64,000 nt of DNA from Corythucha ciliata (lineage: Eukaryota; Arthropoda; Insecta; Hemiptera; Tingidae): assembly GCA_038030265.1 (NCBI GenBank), contig CM075939.1, positions 25,401,253-25,465,252 of the forward strand, given 5' to 3'. Position numbers and translations under genes: made by a program. Below, piece by piece: positions 11,334 to 24,902 of the stretch (position 1 is its first letter; each line of letters begins with the position of its first letter). Under the pieces are notes generated by a model. It saw only the letters and a program-made list of their open reading frames with translations. It searched no databases and was not told the DNA's origin.

Positions 11334-14300
11334 ACTCTAACGTTATCATCACCTTATGAATTACTAAACGGCAAAACAATTTAGGATGTAGTGAGAAGCG
11401 GTTACCACTGACAGATCCGGAATATTCACGATTTAGCTCAATCGCAACTCTATATCTTGTTGAGTTCATGATTTTGCATTGATTTAGTAGAGTGTTTAGG
11501 TAAGAAAAGACAAAGTGTGGAAATATTACAGGCAATGGTGGATTCAAGAATCACTTTTCAATTTATCTCCACAAGGCCATGCACAAGTAATTTAATTAAT
11601 ATTGGTAGTACTTACTGCAGATGCGAGAATATAGGTTCTCTAACCCAAGTGACAACCGACAGATAGACCATGGGGGCTCATCAGATGTTGGCCAATTTAC
11701 TCCATAATTGTAGTCGTGCACCGAGCGAGCTTTGTGTTGTCGTTGATTTCGGCTGAATTTCCCCCACTCTAACGGTGGCGGGTGGCGTGAGATTTGCTTT
11801 ATCTAGGTTTTTCCTTCCACTTCCAAGGTTAACGACCATACGTGGACACGGTCTCGAAACCGGTACTGGGACGCAACTGCGGTCTCGGTGTTGCAGCATT
11901 CACTATTTCTTGCATTTAATTTTTCCCCTGAAATTCATTCTATATGACGTCAAAACTCGCTTTAGTTCTTAAAAACACTGCCGTGATTGATGAACTGTAC
12001 ATTCATTTAAAATCAAGTGAAAATATACGTCCCAACGGCTGATTATTGCGGCCGTATAAATCATGCTCAATCGTACAAATACGAAAAATTCAATATCACC
12101 GAGTTAATTATAGTGGTGTGTACAAACACTTTTTAAATGTTACAATCAGTTCTCGCCGTTTTCATGAATTCATACAGATTGGGCTGCTATAAAAACGGCG
12201 TAAAACTCTCGGGAATTTGTTGACACTTTGGCGAACTCTTTTAATGCTCCACATACCCTCATCTTTTTCCACTTTTCAAGAAGGAACGCTTTATATTTCC
12301 GCGTGTGGGAAAGAGTTGAGAGTCACGGCATTGCGTAGTTTCACTATGACAAGGTTTATGAATAATGCTAGCGGAGCCAAACGTGATAATTACTAAGTTA
12401 AAGTAAAGAAACCTTGGAGGACCATACTGTGTGCACGAAAGACTCGTATATAACAGCCGGGGGAAGCCCAAAAGACACTTGGAAGACCCATTAAATTACA
12501 GTCAATGCAGTTCAAGAAATTTCGTTATTGTGTCACTCGAGTAACAATACCAAAGAGGGAAAAAAACCGAGAGTTTCCTTGCTTGGGCCCATCAGTGGCG
12601 ACAGGTATGGATGTATTTCTTTTTTTGTGTAAATAGAAAGTTAATTTTGTGTGATGAGCTGATAACGTGAACTTCCAAAAGTGGTAGCTTCGTTCAGTTT
12701 ATTATGAAAAAAAATTGATCGGTCAATAAAATTGAAAAAAAAAATTGTTTTCAATTTTCTCGGTTGTATTTTTGATAAAAGACTCGCTGTTATGTTGACA
12801 CACGTGTCCCGGTAAGGCGAGCGATGGATATAAATTGCAAAGTTGTATCACCCCATACCAACAACAAGCCCTGAGGTGATAGATCTTTTTGGTACGTTGT
12901 TCAAAGCAATTTTTGAGACTAGCTAACGACGTAAATCACACTTAATGTAAAATCCCTTGTTTTGTGTCAAGGTTTAATTATGAGAATCTGTTAATTAAAT
13001 AGTAGAGGACTAAATCAATTTTCCACATTAATATATGGTAGAGAACTTAATCACAATTTGGCAATCCGCCGGCCTGCTTTCAAAAAATTACGAGTATAGT
13101 AGTTTCAAGAACCATCTGTTGCGTTCTGTTTGCTTTTTATAAGAATAAGTAAGTACTTAAATTAATTAAAAACCAAGGGCCGAAGATTGTGCAACTTAAA
13201 GCGTGAACAATTTATTCGTTTTTGTAACGAAACTTGCAACAAGCACGAAAACTAAAACTTTGCCATCTTGAAATTGAATTTGATATAAAGATATATGTAT
13301 ATATACACCAGCAAAAGTTATCAAGGTGACAACAACGAAAGGAAACTAATTAAAAAGATTACTCATAATATCAGGAACTGTGGTCCTTAAGCATATTTCA
13401 CCACGTTTTGCCAAACAATTAATAAGAGTTTGTTGGAAGTTGTGGAAGTTTATTGCTGAAGACTCACCCATTGAATGGAAGACGGTAAATCTGCGAAGGA
13501 CGCATTTCGTAAATTATATTTTGTTTAATTATTTCGGTATTTTTTCTATTTATACGACGATCCTTCTGCTGTGGCAGATTGAAATCGAAAACTTGAAATC
13601 GTCGGCCCACATCGTCGCGTGGGGTAGGGTTGCTGAATGAGGCACGGAGTATAACGCGTTCTTTGGTATTGGAGACTGTGAGGACGCTGCGAAAGCGAAA
13701 TCCGCAAGCGCTGACCGACCTCTCAATAATTTTTCAGTTACGGAGTGCCCCAGTGATATATTTATATGTACTTGACAACTTTTAGTGCTATTAATTGGTT
13801 ACTATTGCTCTACACAATATAGCACGTAAATATTGCTGTCATTATTTAGGTACATTTTTCTTGTCAAGAGGGCCACGCACCAAGGGTCGAGATCAAGGTC
13901 GCCATTGATTTCCGTACCTTAGATGCGTCTACATTTCAATTGCAGACTCTCTTTTCTTTCACCCCCCCCCCCCAACTTTTTTTACTTTTCTGGTCTTTAA
14001 CAAAGACGAATAGGGCTTTTTTCTTTCTTTTATTTTAGCATTTTAGAGCTCGTGTCTTTATTACGAGTGACAGGAGGTAAACGTCATCTTTCCCCCGCAA
14101 CACCTCATCTGACAAGTTTAATGGGAGCAAATGTTTGCTCAATATTTCCCATTCCTGGAACTGGGCACACGTGAGGGCAAGAAGGTCGGTGGAAATGGAC
14201 GCGTTCTCTAATGAAATTCAAACACTATACATACAGATACCAATATATTCGGACATTCAATGGGCTTAACAAAAACTTGAATTATTATCGAAAAACAGAT

Positions 14301-14445
14301 AGCGACGCCATCGCCAAAGCAATCGTTCCCATTGGTATTAGAATATTATGTCAGTCCTTATAATGGCTTATGGGAATACGTGTATGAAAGCGAGCACACG
14401 TCAGAACGACCATATAATACTTACCTATAGTTTTACCGACTCGAA
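11334..14445. other. Gene-free stretch
   Basis: AT-rich sequence with no recognised gene, RNA or paired-end element. An open frame at 13380-13640 (+) contains a hydrophobic stretch but has no splice or family support. A C tract of 11 lies near 13965. Confidence 0.4.
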
Positions 14446-15165
14446 ATTTGGAAACATCGGAACAAAAAGTTCAAAGAATCAAATATTCCGGAACACCAAA
14501 AAGCCAAATCTATAGTGAGTTAGACATATTCAAAACCAAATATCACGGATTTCGCTCTCTGAATAAAGCTTTCGAACCAAACACGTGTGGCTCTTCCAAA
14601 ACCGATTTGGCTCGGTCATTTGGGCTTTTTGCTGCGATAATTAAAATCCAAGTGTCTTGAATTTGGCTCCTTAAACCTCGTTCAGAAATACATTTTGTGG
14701 GTTGGATTCAGATCAAACTTTTTTGATTTCCGCTCGTTTTGATTTGGTTCGTTTACCGGTTGTTTGCTACCTATTTTGTGGGGCTGACTCGTGCTAACGA
14801 CGATATTGTTTTTTGGGCTGTTTGGCTCTTTAAAAACTTTAATTTCGGTGGTTTTTTGGGCCGTCAATAGCATCCATTTTTCTATGCGCTTGTACTGATA
14901 CCAACTTCACGGGTTTTGTTCATACTAAAACAAACTTTGCGGGTTGGGTGTCTTTAAAAAAACTCAATTTCGTGTGGTTGGCTGTTTCAAAATCAAAATT
15001 TCGCGAGTTTGGTTCTTGAAGAACGTAATTTCAAGGATTTTGCCTCTTAGGGAACCTAATTTTGCGGGTTTGAGCACCACAAAATCAAATTTTTCTGGTT
15101 TGAATTCTGATAGAAAACAATTCGTCACGGCTCATCATCGCTTTTCCAACAGAATTCAATGAAAA
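14446..15165. repeat. Degenerate short-period repeat array, family delta
   Basis: Repeated phrases of the type AATTTCGCGGGTTTGGTTCTT with AAAAACTAAATTT, best seen at 14940-15120, in ~30-35 bp steps. It is looser than the other arrays and shares the AATTTCGCGG core with families beta and gamma. Confidence 0.5.
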
Positions 15166-16499
15166 TTATGAAACTAATTATTTTTATCATGAAGTACGGA
15201 ACTGCCTCCAGACGCTCTTATTAGTCTGAGATGATCAACTGAGTTTTCACTTCCAAATTCCAATCGGAGACGGGCACCTTTTGTTTGGCCCCAAGTTTTC
15301 TCTAACAAGATTAGTGAATTCTTGGATGCCACGTTCCATTTGATAAACCTGCGGGGTGGGACACAATGGGGCAATTGTGGGTAAAATTGGAGAGAAAAAA
15401 CTCAATAACTCAAAAATGAAGCGTCTTTGGCATTTTGTTGATAGGAAGTTTTTTGTTCAGCGTGAAATTTCACGTTGAATTTCAGCATTTTTATAGTTAA
15501 AAAACATTGGAAAAACACTAATTTATCCGTTACCGTCCAAAATTGCAATTTTATGAGCAAAAAAAAATTAAACTAACTTCAAATCAGGGTTTAAACTGAG
15601 TTTAACTTTACTCACAATAATTGAGGAAAGCTGACATCGAAAAACCTTCTTTTTACCTGTCATTACCAAATCCAAAGTTTGGGACTATAAATGAAATTGT
15701 CTGGTATTTCTTCAAGAGCAACGGGGAAATTTTACAGAACAGTAGGAAAGCGTTTCTACAGTTGTTCACACATCACGGGCATTTTGCCCTCGCATAAATT
15801 TTGAAAATTACTGGAAATGTAATCCTGTATGCCCCCTCCCCCACTCAACAGCACTTTACACGAACCACGATATCGTATCGTTTCCATCGTAATTTTCAAA
15901 CTTTGGAAGGCTGGTATAGGTAATAAGTGGCCAAGTTAAGCATCTAAGGAAAGCATGTTATGCCTAGGCTAATAATCAAGGTATGCTTTAAAAAAGTTAA
16001 TTATTTTCTTGTCCAATCTGTTGGCGTTTAGGCAATCGAAATAGCTCTATTTCGCCTATTCTTACATAAAAGTGGCTGTATATGCTTGAGTGGCTGCTGG
16101 ATGCAGGTGTCAGGTGAAAATTTTACAGCACAACCTCGAATGCATCTAGATGGCAAACATTTAGCATTCATGCCGGAGGAAGGCGGAGCTTTTTTTGAAT
16201 GTCACCTACGAGAGGACATAACCACCTTAAAGTTTTTGACCTTAGGACACGGGTTTCACCCGCCTGTTTCACTTGATTGATGCACATATACGTTACACTT
16301 CTTTGCTCTCTGAGTCGATAGCTCCCCCACAGGGCGCCTGTGCACCAGCTTCCCCAGAATGTGCCGGGCTCGACGTACTCGGGGGCCTCGTCGTACTCTT
16401 TTCTCTGCGCTCCCGTCAGATTTTTGTTCAATGACACTCAACGCTGTCTTCCTTGCCCACTAAATCATAAAGAGCCAGCCTCGCGTGCCTTGAAGTTGC
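15166..16499. other. Gene-free stretch
   Basis: No recognised gene or paired-end repeat. Open frames on both strands at about 16086-16530 overlap each other and lack splice support. Confidence 0.35.
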
Positions 16500-17180
16500 G
16501 TCCTACACTGCGAATTAGCGTTTTATCATTTTAGATGCGAATGAGAGTTTTTTCTCAATTTTCGAGGCAGTAATATGGGTAGAGCTTTTTCCCAATTTTT
16601 GCTGCGAATTATTGTTTTCCCCAATTCAACCTTGAATTCATGCGAATTAACAATTTTGTTTTACTTTTAGTCACGATCATGAAGAGCTTTATATCAATTT
16701 TATCCGCTCATTAGCACCTTTTCTGAATTTGAGCTATGCAAATAGGTGCTATTAATTTCTATTGAGGCCGTGAATTAGCGATTATTTACAAATTTTTGTC
16801 ACGAATTTGCGCTTTTCCCAAATTTTAGTAGCTAGTATATAATTGTACAATTTTTCACAATTGTGGCTGCGATAATGAGAGCTTTTTTCAATTGCTGGCG
16901 TGAATTAGAAATTACCCCGTGTTCTACGTAAGGCGGACGGCTCGCGCGATCAGAGAGAGAGTGCGATTTTCAATGAAAACACACAGGTAGAACCCAACGG
17001 GCGTTTTCTGCTGAAAACGTATGAATCGGGTGATTCTCGCTCACGCAGGACGGGGCCTTATATTTTCCATTTCAGTCGTGAATTAACGCTTTTTCCCATG
17101 GAATTAGCGGGGGTTTAAATCTATTTTTGCCGTGACTTAGCGTATTTTTACATTTTAGCCGTGGATTAGCGGTTTCATTA
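16500..17180. repeat. Degenerate short-period repeat array, family alpha
   Basis: Loose tandem units around GAATTAGCGTTTTTCTCAAT followed by TTTAGCCGT, period about 32 bp, with much drift. The same unit recurs at about 20240-20570, 25160-25400, 25655-25735, 26130-26400, 28085-28290, 29040-29590, 43490-44160, 47815-47890 and 58340-59110. A foldback at 16914-17055 interrupts it. Confidence 0.65.
16914..17055. repeat. Foldback (MITE-like) element, copy 1 of the CCCCGTG family
   Basis: Starts ACCCCGTGTTCTACGTAAGG and ends CTCACGCAGGACGGGG; inner GATTTTCAATGAAAAC also folds back. A second copy with the same ends lies at 28855-28999. Confidence 0.65.
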
Positions 17181-18985
17181 CTGAATTCATTTCAGTAATG
17201 GTGAGGTCTCAAGTTTACATCGTTTGACTTGGGGTTCCCCCGCACAAAAAACAAAAACTCTTTAGAAGCAGTTGAAAATGACCTTGTAAACTAGGTCGAA
17301 ACCGGTCCTGTAAAATAAATTATTATGGAGAGACGATAACTTTGCAAAAAACTAGATTCGAGTTAACTCCACTTTACCGCTTACCCATCACTCCTTTGAG
17401 AGCGATTACGTCATGAGCCTCAAGTATTCGCTTGTCATATGGTTGATCTTCTATCTTTTCAGAGAACCTGTCTACCACACCACGGCTCTCTAGTCTAAAT
17501 TTGGAACATGAAATAATGCGTGGTACTCTACACAAAATTCTTTAATAGTTTAATAAATCTTATTCTTGATCATAATCTTAGTTTTGTTCATTATCGTAAT
17601 AACCTCAATTTCAGACGTAGTCAGCCGTTGTAATTTTTATTTTTAATACTTCTGCTGTTTATTTTTTTACATGTCTTTGCATTTAATTTAGTTTACACTT
17701 CATGTTTATGATTATTTTGTCTTATTTTATTTCATTATATTGGTTTGTTTTTTGTTTATTAATTATTAAAGATGTCAAGACCAAACGTTCGAGCCTTCTT
17801 GCATCAAAATCAACTTCAACTTCCGTACGCAAACAATTTAACCCTTTGAATTGAGCCGAACCTGGCCACCGAAGTGACCACAAAACCACAATTGAAGTGT
17901 CCGCGACCTTGACTTGTCTCTTGAGAATGTGTTTGAAACGTTACGGTGCTACAGAAATTCAGTTGTAAGAAGATAGTCGATAAAATAATCAAGTCTTCTC
18001 CTCTCCTCAACTATCAACCAACGCACCTAAAACACTTCCATAATGGATCGGGAAAGTGTGAAAGATGTGGACCCGTCGTCTAACATCATTAACATTAAGC
18101 TCCCTCATCGATGAACTAATAATAGAACGCTTGATTGATGCGTTGAAGTAATTGAAAGGATTTGATCTTCCTCCCTGACAAGGTCTCTTCACTTGAAGGT
18201 TGAAACTTGTTAAAAGGCAGCTTGTTATGCGATGCTGTAAGGACCAGTCTAGAAGAAGGGGGGAGGGAGAAATGAAGCACCACCAATAGAAACCTTATTT
18301 GAACAAAACGGGCGACCGCCCTTTAACAGGGGCGCCCTTGCAAAAGTTTCGCAGTAAATGTCATATTTCATGGCACATCGATTTTTTTGTCTAACCTCCA
18401 CCAGAATCGCTTAATTACAAGAATCTTTTGAAAAATTGGGTAGAATAAAGCCACGTCGTGGATGCATGTTGAAGTACTTTAAGCTGTCAACGCGTGAAGA
18501 CTTTTTTCTTCAGATAAGAAGCGACAGGCACCAAAACTAAATCAATGTTCATTCCTCGATACACGTCTGTCCTCCTAACTAAAAAAAAAAAAGTTTCAAA
18601 TAAAAAAAAATGTACGGATTTAAGGAAGCCCTTTTATTATTATTAATTTTGTCACCTATCCACCCTCTTCTTTAAGTCCATTCAATTGCTCATGCATTTA
18701 AAATGGACTGGTGAGTCAAGTTCTCATAAAAAATTAATAAATAAAAAGTCGGGTCATGTTCCTAAAGGACTCGGTAACAACGCCTACAGATCGTAGACTC
18801 TGCCTCATGTTCCCCTCTTTTTCACCGTTGGACGACACAAAAGCCGGGCAGAGCCCACGTTTTTTTCCTCTCTCTCTCCTCTATACACCTTGTCCGCTTA
18901 TTTTTTTCACCAGTTGCTGCAACGCGATTTGATACGAGTTTGAATCTGTGATTGTGTTCGCGTGGTAACTCAGTTATTGAACGAA
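17181..18985. other. Gene-free stretch
   Basis: AT-rich with no recognised paired-end element. Short minus-strand open stretches near 17816-18192 have no family or splice support. The last 150 bp become pyrimidine-rich and CpG-containing just ahead of the candidate first exon at 18986. Confidence 0.35.
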
Positions 18986-19032
18986 ATGGGAAAATCGTCG
19001 GCGACATCGCTGAAGAACTTGTCAATCACTAA
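18986..19032 (+). CDS. Candidate first coding exon, unknown protein
   Basis: ATG begins an open frame reading MGKSSATSLKNLSIT, then breaks at a strong donor AA|GTGAGT in phase 2. The stretch before it is CpG-containing and AACGAAATGG is a good start context. A glycine at position 2 followed by Lys-Ser-Ser could allow N-myristoylation, but that is speculation. No matching downstream exon was identified, so the rest of the gene may lie far to the right or this may be chance. Confidence 0.3.
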
Positions 19033-20239
19033 GTGAGTCTGAAATCCCCTTCTATCTACGTAGTTTCTTGTATTATTATTATTATTGTTATTTTTTATTT
19101 ATTTATTTTTTTTCGCGTTGATGCAAACGTAATTACCGTTTTTGAGTGAGGTAAACGGATGAAGAGGTGGATGTAGGGGGAAAGAAAATAAGAAAAAGTG
19201 AAAGCTCCCCTTTTTTCCTTCGCTCTGTCGTCTCGTTGCTTCATTCAAACAGTTATGCCTTGTGCCATGTTCAAGAAAGACTTGCTATTCATTTTTGTCA
19301 TAATGAGGTAAATAATCGTCTCATTAACGCTAAACTCGGATAAAGGCACTTCCCCCGAACCAACATCTTCACGTAAAAGCACCCCACCATTTCACTGGTT
19401 AAAATCCTACATGTTCGCTCAGTAGGATGGAATAGGCCCAAGAGCAAGAGAAAAGTTTTCGTGCACAATTGGAAGATTTTTAGATGGAAATGTTTTGAGC
19501 TTTCACCTACGTTAGAGTGAATTTGTTGTTTTTAGGTCTATTTGATCAGTGGTCGACCGGCAGAATCATCACTTTTAGCGGGAGAATGCTTTTCAAAATT
19601 TCATCAGGTAATGTGGCTATCCTGAAGCGACAAAATTATTTTAAAAGATATGTATCATACACCCTGTGTGATTGTAGCACTTAAATGCTGTAATTTTGCG
19701 GTACTCAAAGCACATATTATACCGCCGATGAACGACTTCGAAAAATGTCCCTAGCGGCCACCGTTTCTCTGGAAAATGTCGATTTCAGGTGGTGGGGGGA
19801 GGTCATATTTTCGCATAATAACGACCAGTTTGCGTATCGGTGTCCACAGAGAAATAATCAGTTGAGGAAGGCGAAATCACATCTATTTCTGGCTGAAATA
19901 TCCCGGTTTACATGTTCGTAGCGCTCACGATTTCAGGGACCGCACGAATTTTGCCGCACATGCACGTCGGTAGCCAGGTCAGAATCGGCAGGTCTGATAT
20001 CCAAGCAAGACACCTTCGACACACATGGACCTCGCTGGTCCGCTCTTTAAGTCGAGAGAAAATCGATCAAAACTAATGGCAAGGCAAAACTCTCATTTTC
20101 GGACACTTTGCAGAGCACTGACAATTCTCCAAAGGGGCGATTTGACCGGGACCGGCTACATTCCCCCATTCAGTCATAACCCGAGGTACCGCTTTTTTTT
20201 CAAAAATAAAAAACAATAAAAAACGCTACTTTGAGAGAA
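19033..20239. other. Gene-free stretch
   Basis: Contains simple ATT repeats at about 19070-19115 and no recognised gene, RNA or paired-end element. Confidence 0.35.
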
Positions 20240-20570
20240 GCTAACAGCTCCACCGCGAATTAGCCCTTTTTCTCCATTTCATGCACGCCTTAGGGTGCGT
20301 TTATCAAATGTATTTATTCTACCGACAAAGCTGGGATAAGTATGGTTGTATTCGAGAGATAACTATTCCATGAGATATCCAGTGATTGATAAATCAACCC
20401 TTAGTGTTTTTTTTTAAGTTAGCGCTTTTCTTAAATTTTAGCTACGAATGAGCGATTTTTTTCAGATCTAGACAAGCATGAATTGCCGCATTTTTACCAT
20501 TTTAGCAATAAATTAGCGTTTTTTCATAATGTTTAGCAGCAAATTAGCGTTTTTCTCAATTCTAGGCACG
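20240..20570. repeat. Family-alpha array with a foldback inside
   Basis: Alpha-type units (AATTAGCGTTTTTTCATAAT) surround a foldback at 20288-20404, which begins CCTTAGGGTGCGTTTATCAA and ends TTGATAAATCAACCCTTAG. Confidence 0.6.
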
Positions 20571-20950
20571 AATCGCGTGGGCTGAATCAAATATTTAGCC
20601 ATAAAAACTACTGAGAACCGCCGGCAATGTATACCGAAACCCTGGTCGGATGAATGGTAAATCGTCACTAGACGTGTAGACAAGGAGTGAAATCACCATG
20701 CCAATTAACGGCATATACCAAGTCTGCTTTTCACGTTCCTGCATCCATGAACATCAAACCCAAAAATTCCAATTTTCCAATTAGAAACTTTTCGGGGGCC
20801 CCCTCGGAAGGTGGACAACTGGACAAGGCGGTCCAACCCCTTCGTCACGACTGCTATGGTACGCTACTAATGGTAAGGCCCTATAAAACACGAGTACGGA
20901 AACACGCAAATCGGCGCCATATTTTGTCCCTCATACGATTATAATTATCA

Positions 20951-21056
20951 CCAGGGCCCTATTGCACAATGTTTTATTAGCTAATAATATAGCTAATATT
21001 AGCTAATAAAACAGCTGTAATATTAGCTAATAAAACATTGTGCAATAGGGCCCTGG
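20951..21056. repeat. Perfect short foldback, 106 bp
   Basis: CCAGGGCCCTATTGCACAAT at the left is exactly matched in reverse at the right, and pairing continues through TGTTTTATTAGCTAATA on both arms, leaving a loop of about 30 nt that again contains TAGCTAATATTAGCTAATA. Near-perfect arms imply a recent insertion or active family. Confidence 0.85.
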
Positions 21057-21063
21057 TCTCATT

Positions 21064-21213
21064 AGGTCTATTCGTTTGTCGTCCGGAGCTGCACTATTAG
21101 CACTGAAAGTACTAACCTTTCATTATTTTTTCGCGTTATTTCACATGATAACCCGCGAGGTTGCAAAATTTCATGCTGCTCGGAGTAGTCCGGGACGACA
21201 AACGAATAGACCT
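21064..21213. repeat. Foldback (MITE-like) element, 150 bp
   Basis: AGGTCTATTCGTTTGTCGTC at the left and its reverse complement at the right, flanked on each side by ATT (21061-21063 and 21214-21216). It lies 7 bp from the neighbouring foldback at 20951-21056. Confidence 0.8.
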
Positions 21214-21642
21214 ATTGATAAGTGGGGTATTTTTATTTATTTCGACCGCGTTCAACGTTTGTTTGTTGTTACGATGACAATTTTTTCACTCAAGGTATTG
21301 TGTTTACCCTAACGACTGACAAAATATGGCGATGAAATCCGTCTTGCCGTAGCTGTGTTTTAAAGGTTCTCTACTTGGTACCTTCTTCCCTCTTTCCAAT
21401 GGCTATACGGCAATGGCTCGTAGGTCGACAGAGCACTACAGTCGCGCCGAGATATTTGGTTTTTACCTCTAAAACTGAGTATTCGGCTAAAATTGTGCAA
21501 TACCGCAATACGCCCTTCACAAACTGGCCACTCTGTCGAAAAACTGTTAAAACGTGGCCCAAGTAACGAGCTATCAGCCTCTAAAGCACTTGGCCACGCC
21601 TGCGTTCGACTGTGAATGTTGAACGTGCAGTACGATTGCAAA

Positions 21643-21715
21643 GGCGCCGTGGCGCGATTGGCGGAGCGCTTGACTAGTAATCCAGAGGATGCGTGTTCAA
21701 ATCCCGCCGGGGATC
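21643..21715 (+). repeat. tRNA-like SINE head
   Basis: Contains an A-box-like TGGCGCGATTGG and a B-box-like TGTTCAAATCC at tRNA spacing, with a CTAGTAA anticodon-like loop (AGT, threonine-like). The acceptor ends do not pair well, so a working tRNA is unlikely. Its reverse frame gives the 'GSPAGFEHASSGLLVKRSANRATAP'-type artefact known from tRNA-derived sequence. This fits the promoter head of a SINE or a degraded tRNA copy. Confidence 0.55.
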
Positions 21716-22658
21716 CCATTTTTTCTCTAAAGATAAGCTCGAATCGTGTTGGACTGGGCCCTCCCAGCGTCGCGTCGCCCGGAAAGCTATCAATTTTTTC
21801 TACTATATAATTAGCTAGATATTATTTAACTACGAACCAGATTATTTTCAGCGCATAAATTTGCAATTTAGCCGAAATCAGTGGCTCTTCTTCGCCCTAA
21901 ATAGTAATTTAACTCCCGAAATAGACAAGGTCATTTTTCGCCTCAGACTCCAGTGCTCGTTCGAAAACGGTAGGTAAGACCTGGGGCAAAATCTGTTTTT
22001 ATGGCCGTGGAGCTGGTAATTTTGGCGCCTAATATGCCCATATACGCATATTGACCAATGACCATTGCAACCGTGAAGCTGAAATATCTGCTAAACCTCC
22101 CATTCTTCCTCCCTCAACCATATTTAAGTGTTCGAAGGAAAATCATAAAAAATACATGCATTCTCAACCCCCCCCCCCCGTATCCCTCATTTATCAGTCA
22201 CTGGTAGAGAGCCGATTTCGGCCCTTATTCCGAGGACGACGCTCCCACCGAAATAAACCAAGTAACTTGATGAAAGATGTGAATTATTGCCAATATGAAG
22301 ATTGGCTCAAGCTCTCTTCAGGGATTTTTTCCTGGGAAATCTAACGAACGCGCTAGATTTTACTTTTTTCCACCTTAAACTTTGACCAAAGGAAATTAAA
22401 TTCACGCTCTTCAATGACCGAAAGTACGAAAGTGTAGGCTTCAGGAAACACATGTGTAACACCCCGTTTACGAAAATGAGCTCTTATTTTTTCTATTTTT
22501 GTAGTAGGTACATTTTTTTGGGTAGGTATTTCTTACAATTAAATGTGTCCAAATTCACCCCTCCTGCAGGGGAATGACAAAAATCCAAATCGACGTTGAT
22601 TTTATTTTTTTAAATGAATGGCAACTTTTGGATATCTTCGTTTTTGTCAACAAAGCTT
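21716..22658. other. Gene-free stretch
   Basis: Weak beta-type repeat phrases at 21840-21990 and a C tract of about 10 near 22170. Nothing else recognised. Confidence 0.35.
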
Positions 22659-22795
22659 ATGACGAACAACAATCGTTTACGATTGTTGCGCCGCGAGGAG
22701 ACTGAGCAAATTCGTAGTACGCCCACGCAGGTCGACGAATCATCGCCAATTGCGCAATTCGCCAGTTTGATTTGTAAGAAGTTATCGTTATTACC
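22659..22795 (+). CDS. Candidate first coding exon, unknown protein
   Basis: ATG opens a frame MTNNNRLRLLRREETEQIRS followed by TPTQVDESSPIAQFASLIC and KKLSLL, ending at donor CC|GTACGT in phase 2. The composition (charged head, few rare residues, CpG-containing bases unlike the AT-rich surroundings) looks protein-coding. I do not recognise a family and found no matching second exon. Confidence 0.3.
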
Positions 22796-24051
22796 GTACG
22801 TAGATTCAAACTTTATAGCTTTATAGTTGTACGTACTACCTACCTATGCATTGAAAATAGCTTTGTAATTCACGTTGTCACGCGAGTTCCCATCGTTATT
22901 TGTGTGTATCGATTTCTCTCGTCCCTTCGAATTGACGGCAATTAAAATATAGAAAAGAAAAACGTGGCCACCATTTCGCTATAGCTCTGAGTTTTAGAAC
23001 AGCTCATTTTCTCGTGAAAAGCAATCCTCATTTCAGCTCACTCTTCCGCTTTCAAAATCTAATTATTTTAACTAGAAAGGAAGAGTGTTTTAACGGAACG
23101 TTACGTCAAATTAAATCACATATAAGTGTTGGATTTCTGGATCGGCGCGTAGATAAAAATTAGAATTGAATGAACTAGCCAAAGAGTCAAGGACCGGGGA
23201 AATGAAAGGCAATTGTGTAGAAAAAAAGAAGAAAAAAAAACACGAGAAACGTACCAAGAAAAGACTTATGTCTTCTCAATCTTGTGTCCCAGGTGTTTCC
23301 GCAACTAATGCGATTTCATCCTGTAGATCAGGGCTTCCGGTCATTTGAAACGCTTTTGATTTTTTATAATATCTCGCCTTTGGCTCCCAAGTTGGGGGAA
23401 AAAATGTGAATATTGTGTGAATGCAGTCAATAACATAGTTGGATAATGCTAAATAAGGGGCGAAACATTGATAATTGATTCTCATTTCTCCTGTTTAATA
23501 GAGTGCATTACCCGAAAAAAATAAACCTCTGAGTGGAAACTGTCAAACTTTAATTAATGGGAAGTAAGTATATAAGATTTCTGAACAAGACCTTATAGAC
23601 CTTCTCAAGGACCTATGTTGTTGGGGAGGGTGGGGGGGGGGTACAAGTTTTCAAGTAAAAAGCTAACTCCTCTCTCACTCTCTCCCGTGATATCATACTC
23701 GCATTATTTTCAACCGTAGCCCCAGGCTACGACCGCCTGTTTACTCAAGCGTGGAGAAAAGAAAAAAAAAGGTTGATTGATTTCGCCGCGGTTCTCCCCG
23801 CTCTTGTACGGAGAGCTTCTTGGTGGTAGTCCGTAACAGTCGAGAGCGCGAACCGAGGAAAAACAAAACTGAACGAAAAGAGAAGAATAAGAAGAGTAAA
23901 AAAAAGAGAAGAAGTATTCAATAATTTGTATCCCTTCGGGTCATGTCATCGGGATCCGAAGCACGCGGACGCCCTCAAAGGCAGCATAGTCGAAAAATCG
24001 GCAGTTCTTCTTCTCATATTTTATCTCGAACGAGTGACAGTAGCGGTCGTC
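22796..24051. other. Spacer; possible 5' leader at its right end
   Basis: Holds A-rich and G-rich simple tracts (G run near 23632). From about 23830 purine-rich, CpG-containing sequence may be an untranslated leader of the exon at 24052. Confidence 0.3.
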
Positions 24052-24232
24052 ATGGGAGGAATTTTAGAGGCTTTAGCTTCTTGCACGGGCTCCGCGGAAC
24101 GCAGGGCATCATCGCCCGGCTCAGTGGCGGCGGCAGCGACCGCGACCACCGTACAGGTCGCCACAACCAACAATACAATTCACCTCGAACTTCCTAGCGA
24201 GAGCCCGGACGATGGTCTCGAGAGCAGACGGT
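24052..24232 (+). CDS. Candidate first coding exon, Ala/Thr-rich N-terminus of unknown protein
   Basis: ATG in context GTCATGG begins MGGILEALASCTGSAERRAS, continues through an alanine/threonine-rich part (VAAAATATTVQVATTNNT) and an acidic HLELPSESPDDGLESRR, then meets GTGAGT in phase 1. The stretch is markedly GC-rich compared with its surroundings. An overlapping frame from ATG 23943 (Arg/Ser/Gly-rich) is an alternative. Such low-complexity heads are common in regulatory proteins, but no domain is present to name it. Confidence 0.4.
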
Positions 24233-24902
24233 GTGAGTTGAGTTTCATTAAAAATTGACAATGACAAATTTTAAACCAAAACGTTTTTATTGGGTACCTA
24301 CCAATTTTTCTGCTCCAGCCCAGAAATTTTTTGTTTTTCGCTAATCCTCTTGGAAAGTTTACTTTATTCTTTTCCTTTATTTTTTTTTTTTTTTTTTTGC
24401 TAATGATTTCGATCGTACGTTGCTCCTTCACGTTTTCCCCATTATTATAGGAATATTTCCGTATTACCACCATTAATAGTCGGACTGTTTACCGCGGCAC
24501 ACAAATATTTACCGTCCCATTTACCTTCTTATGATCCCCCGCCTCCACCACATCGCTTGTTTTCACAACTACCGTTCGTCAAAATTTCCTTGTGACTTGC
24601 CGGCGTTTTTCCTTCCCCCATCTCACATCAGTATGGAAATAGAAATAAGTAGTCGAAAAGTAGTAGAAATAAGCGCTCATACAATGTGTGGAGGCACAGA
24701 GAAGAACCAATATTTCTCAATTTACGTTGCATGAAAAGAAATCATAACATATATACGCGGTGATCGGTCGTATTACACAGAATTACCTTTGAGAAAGAAA
24801 AATAGATTATTGGCATCGAGACCAGTGTCGCATAGTACACCTATCGGGGCCCGGGAGCCCGCCCCTTTGTAGCGTTTAAAACTTATTAATTATGTTAATG
24901 TA
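24233..24902. other. Presumed intronic or intergenic sequence
   Basis: T-rich with no recognised exon or paired-end element. Confidence 0.3.
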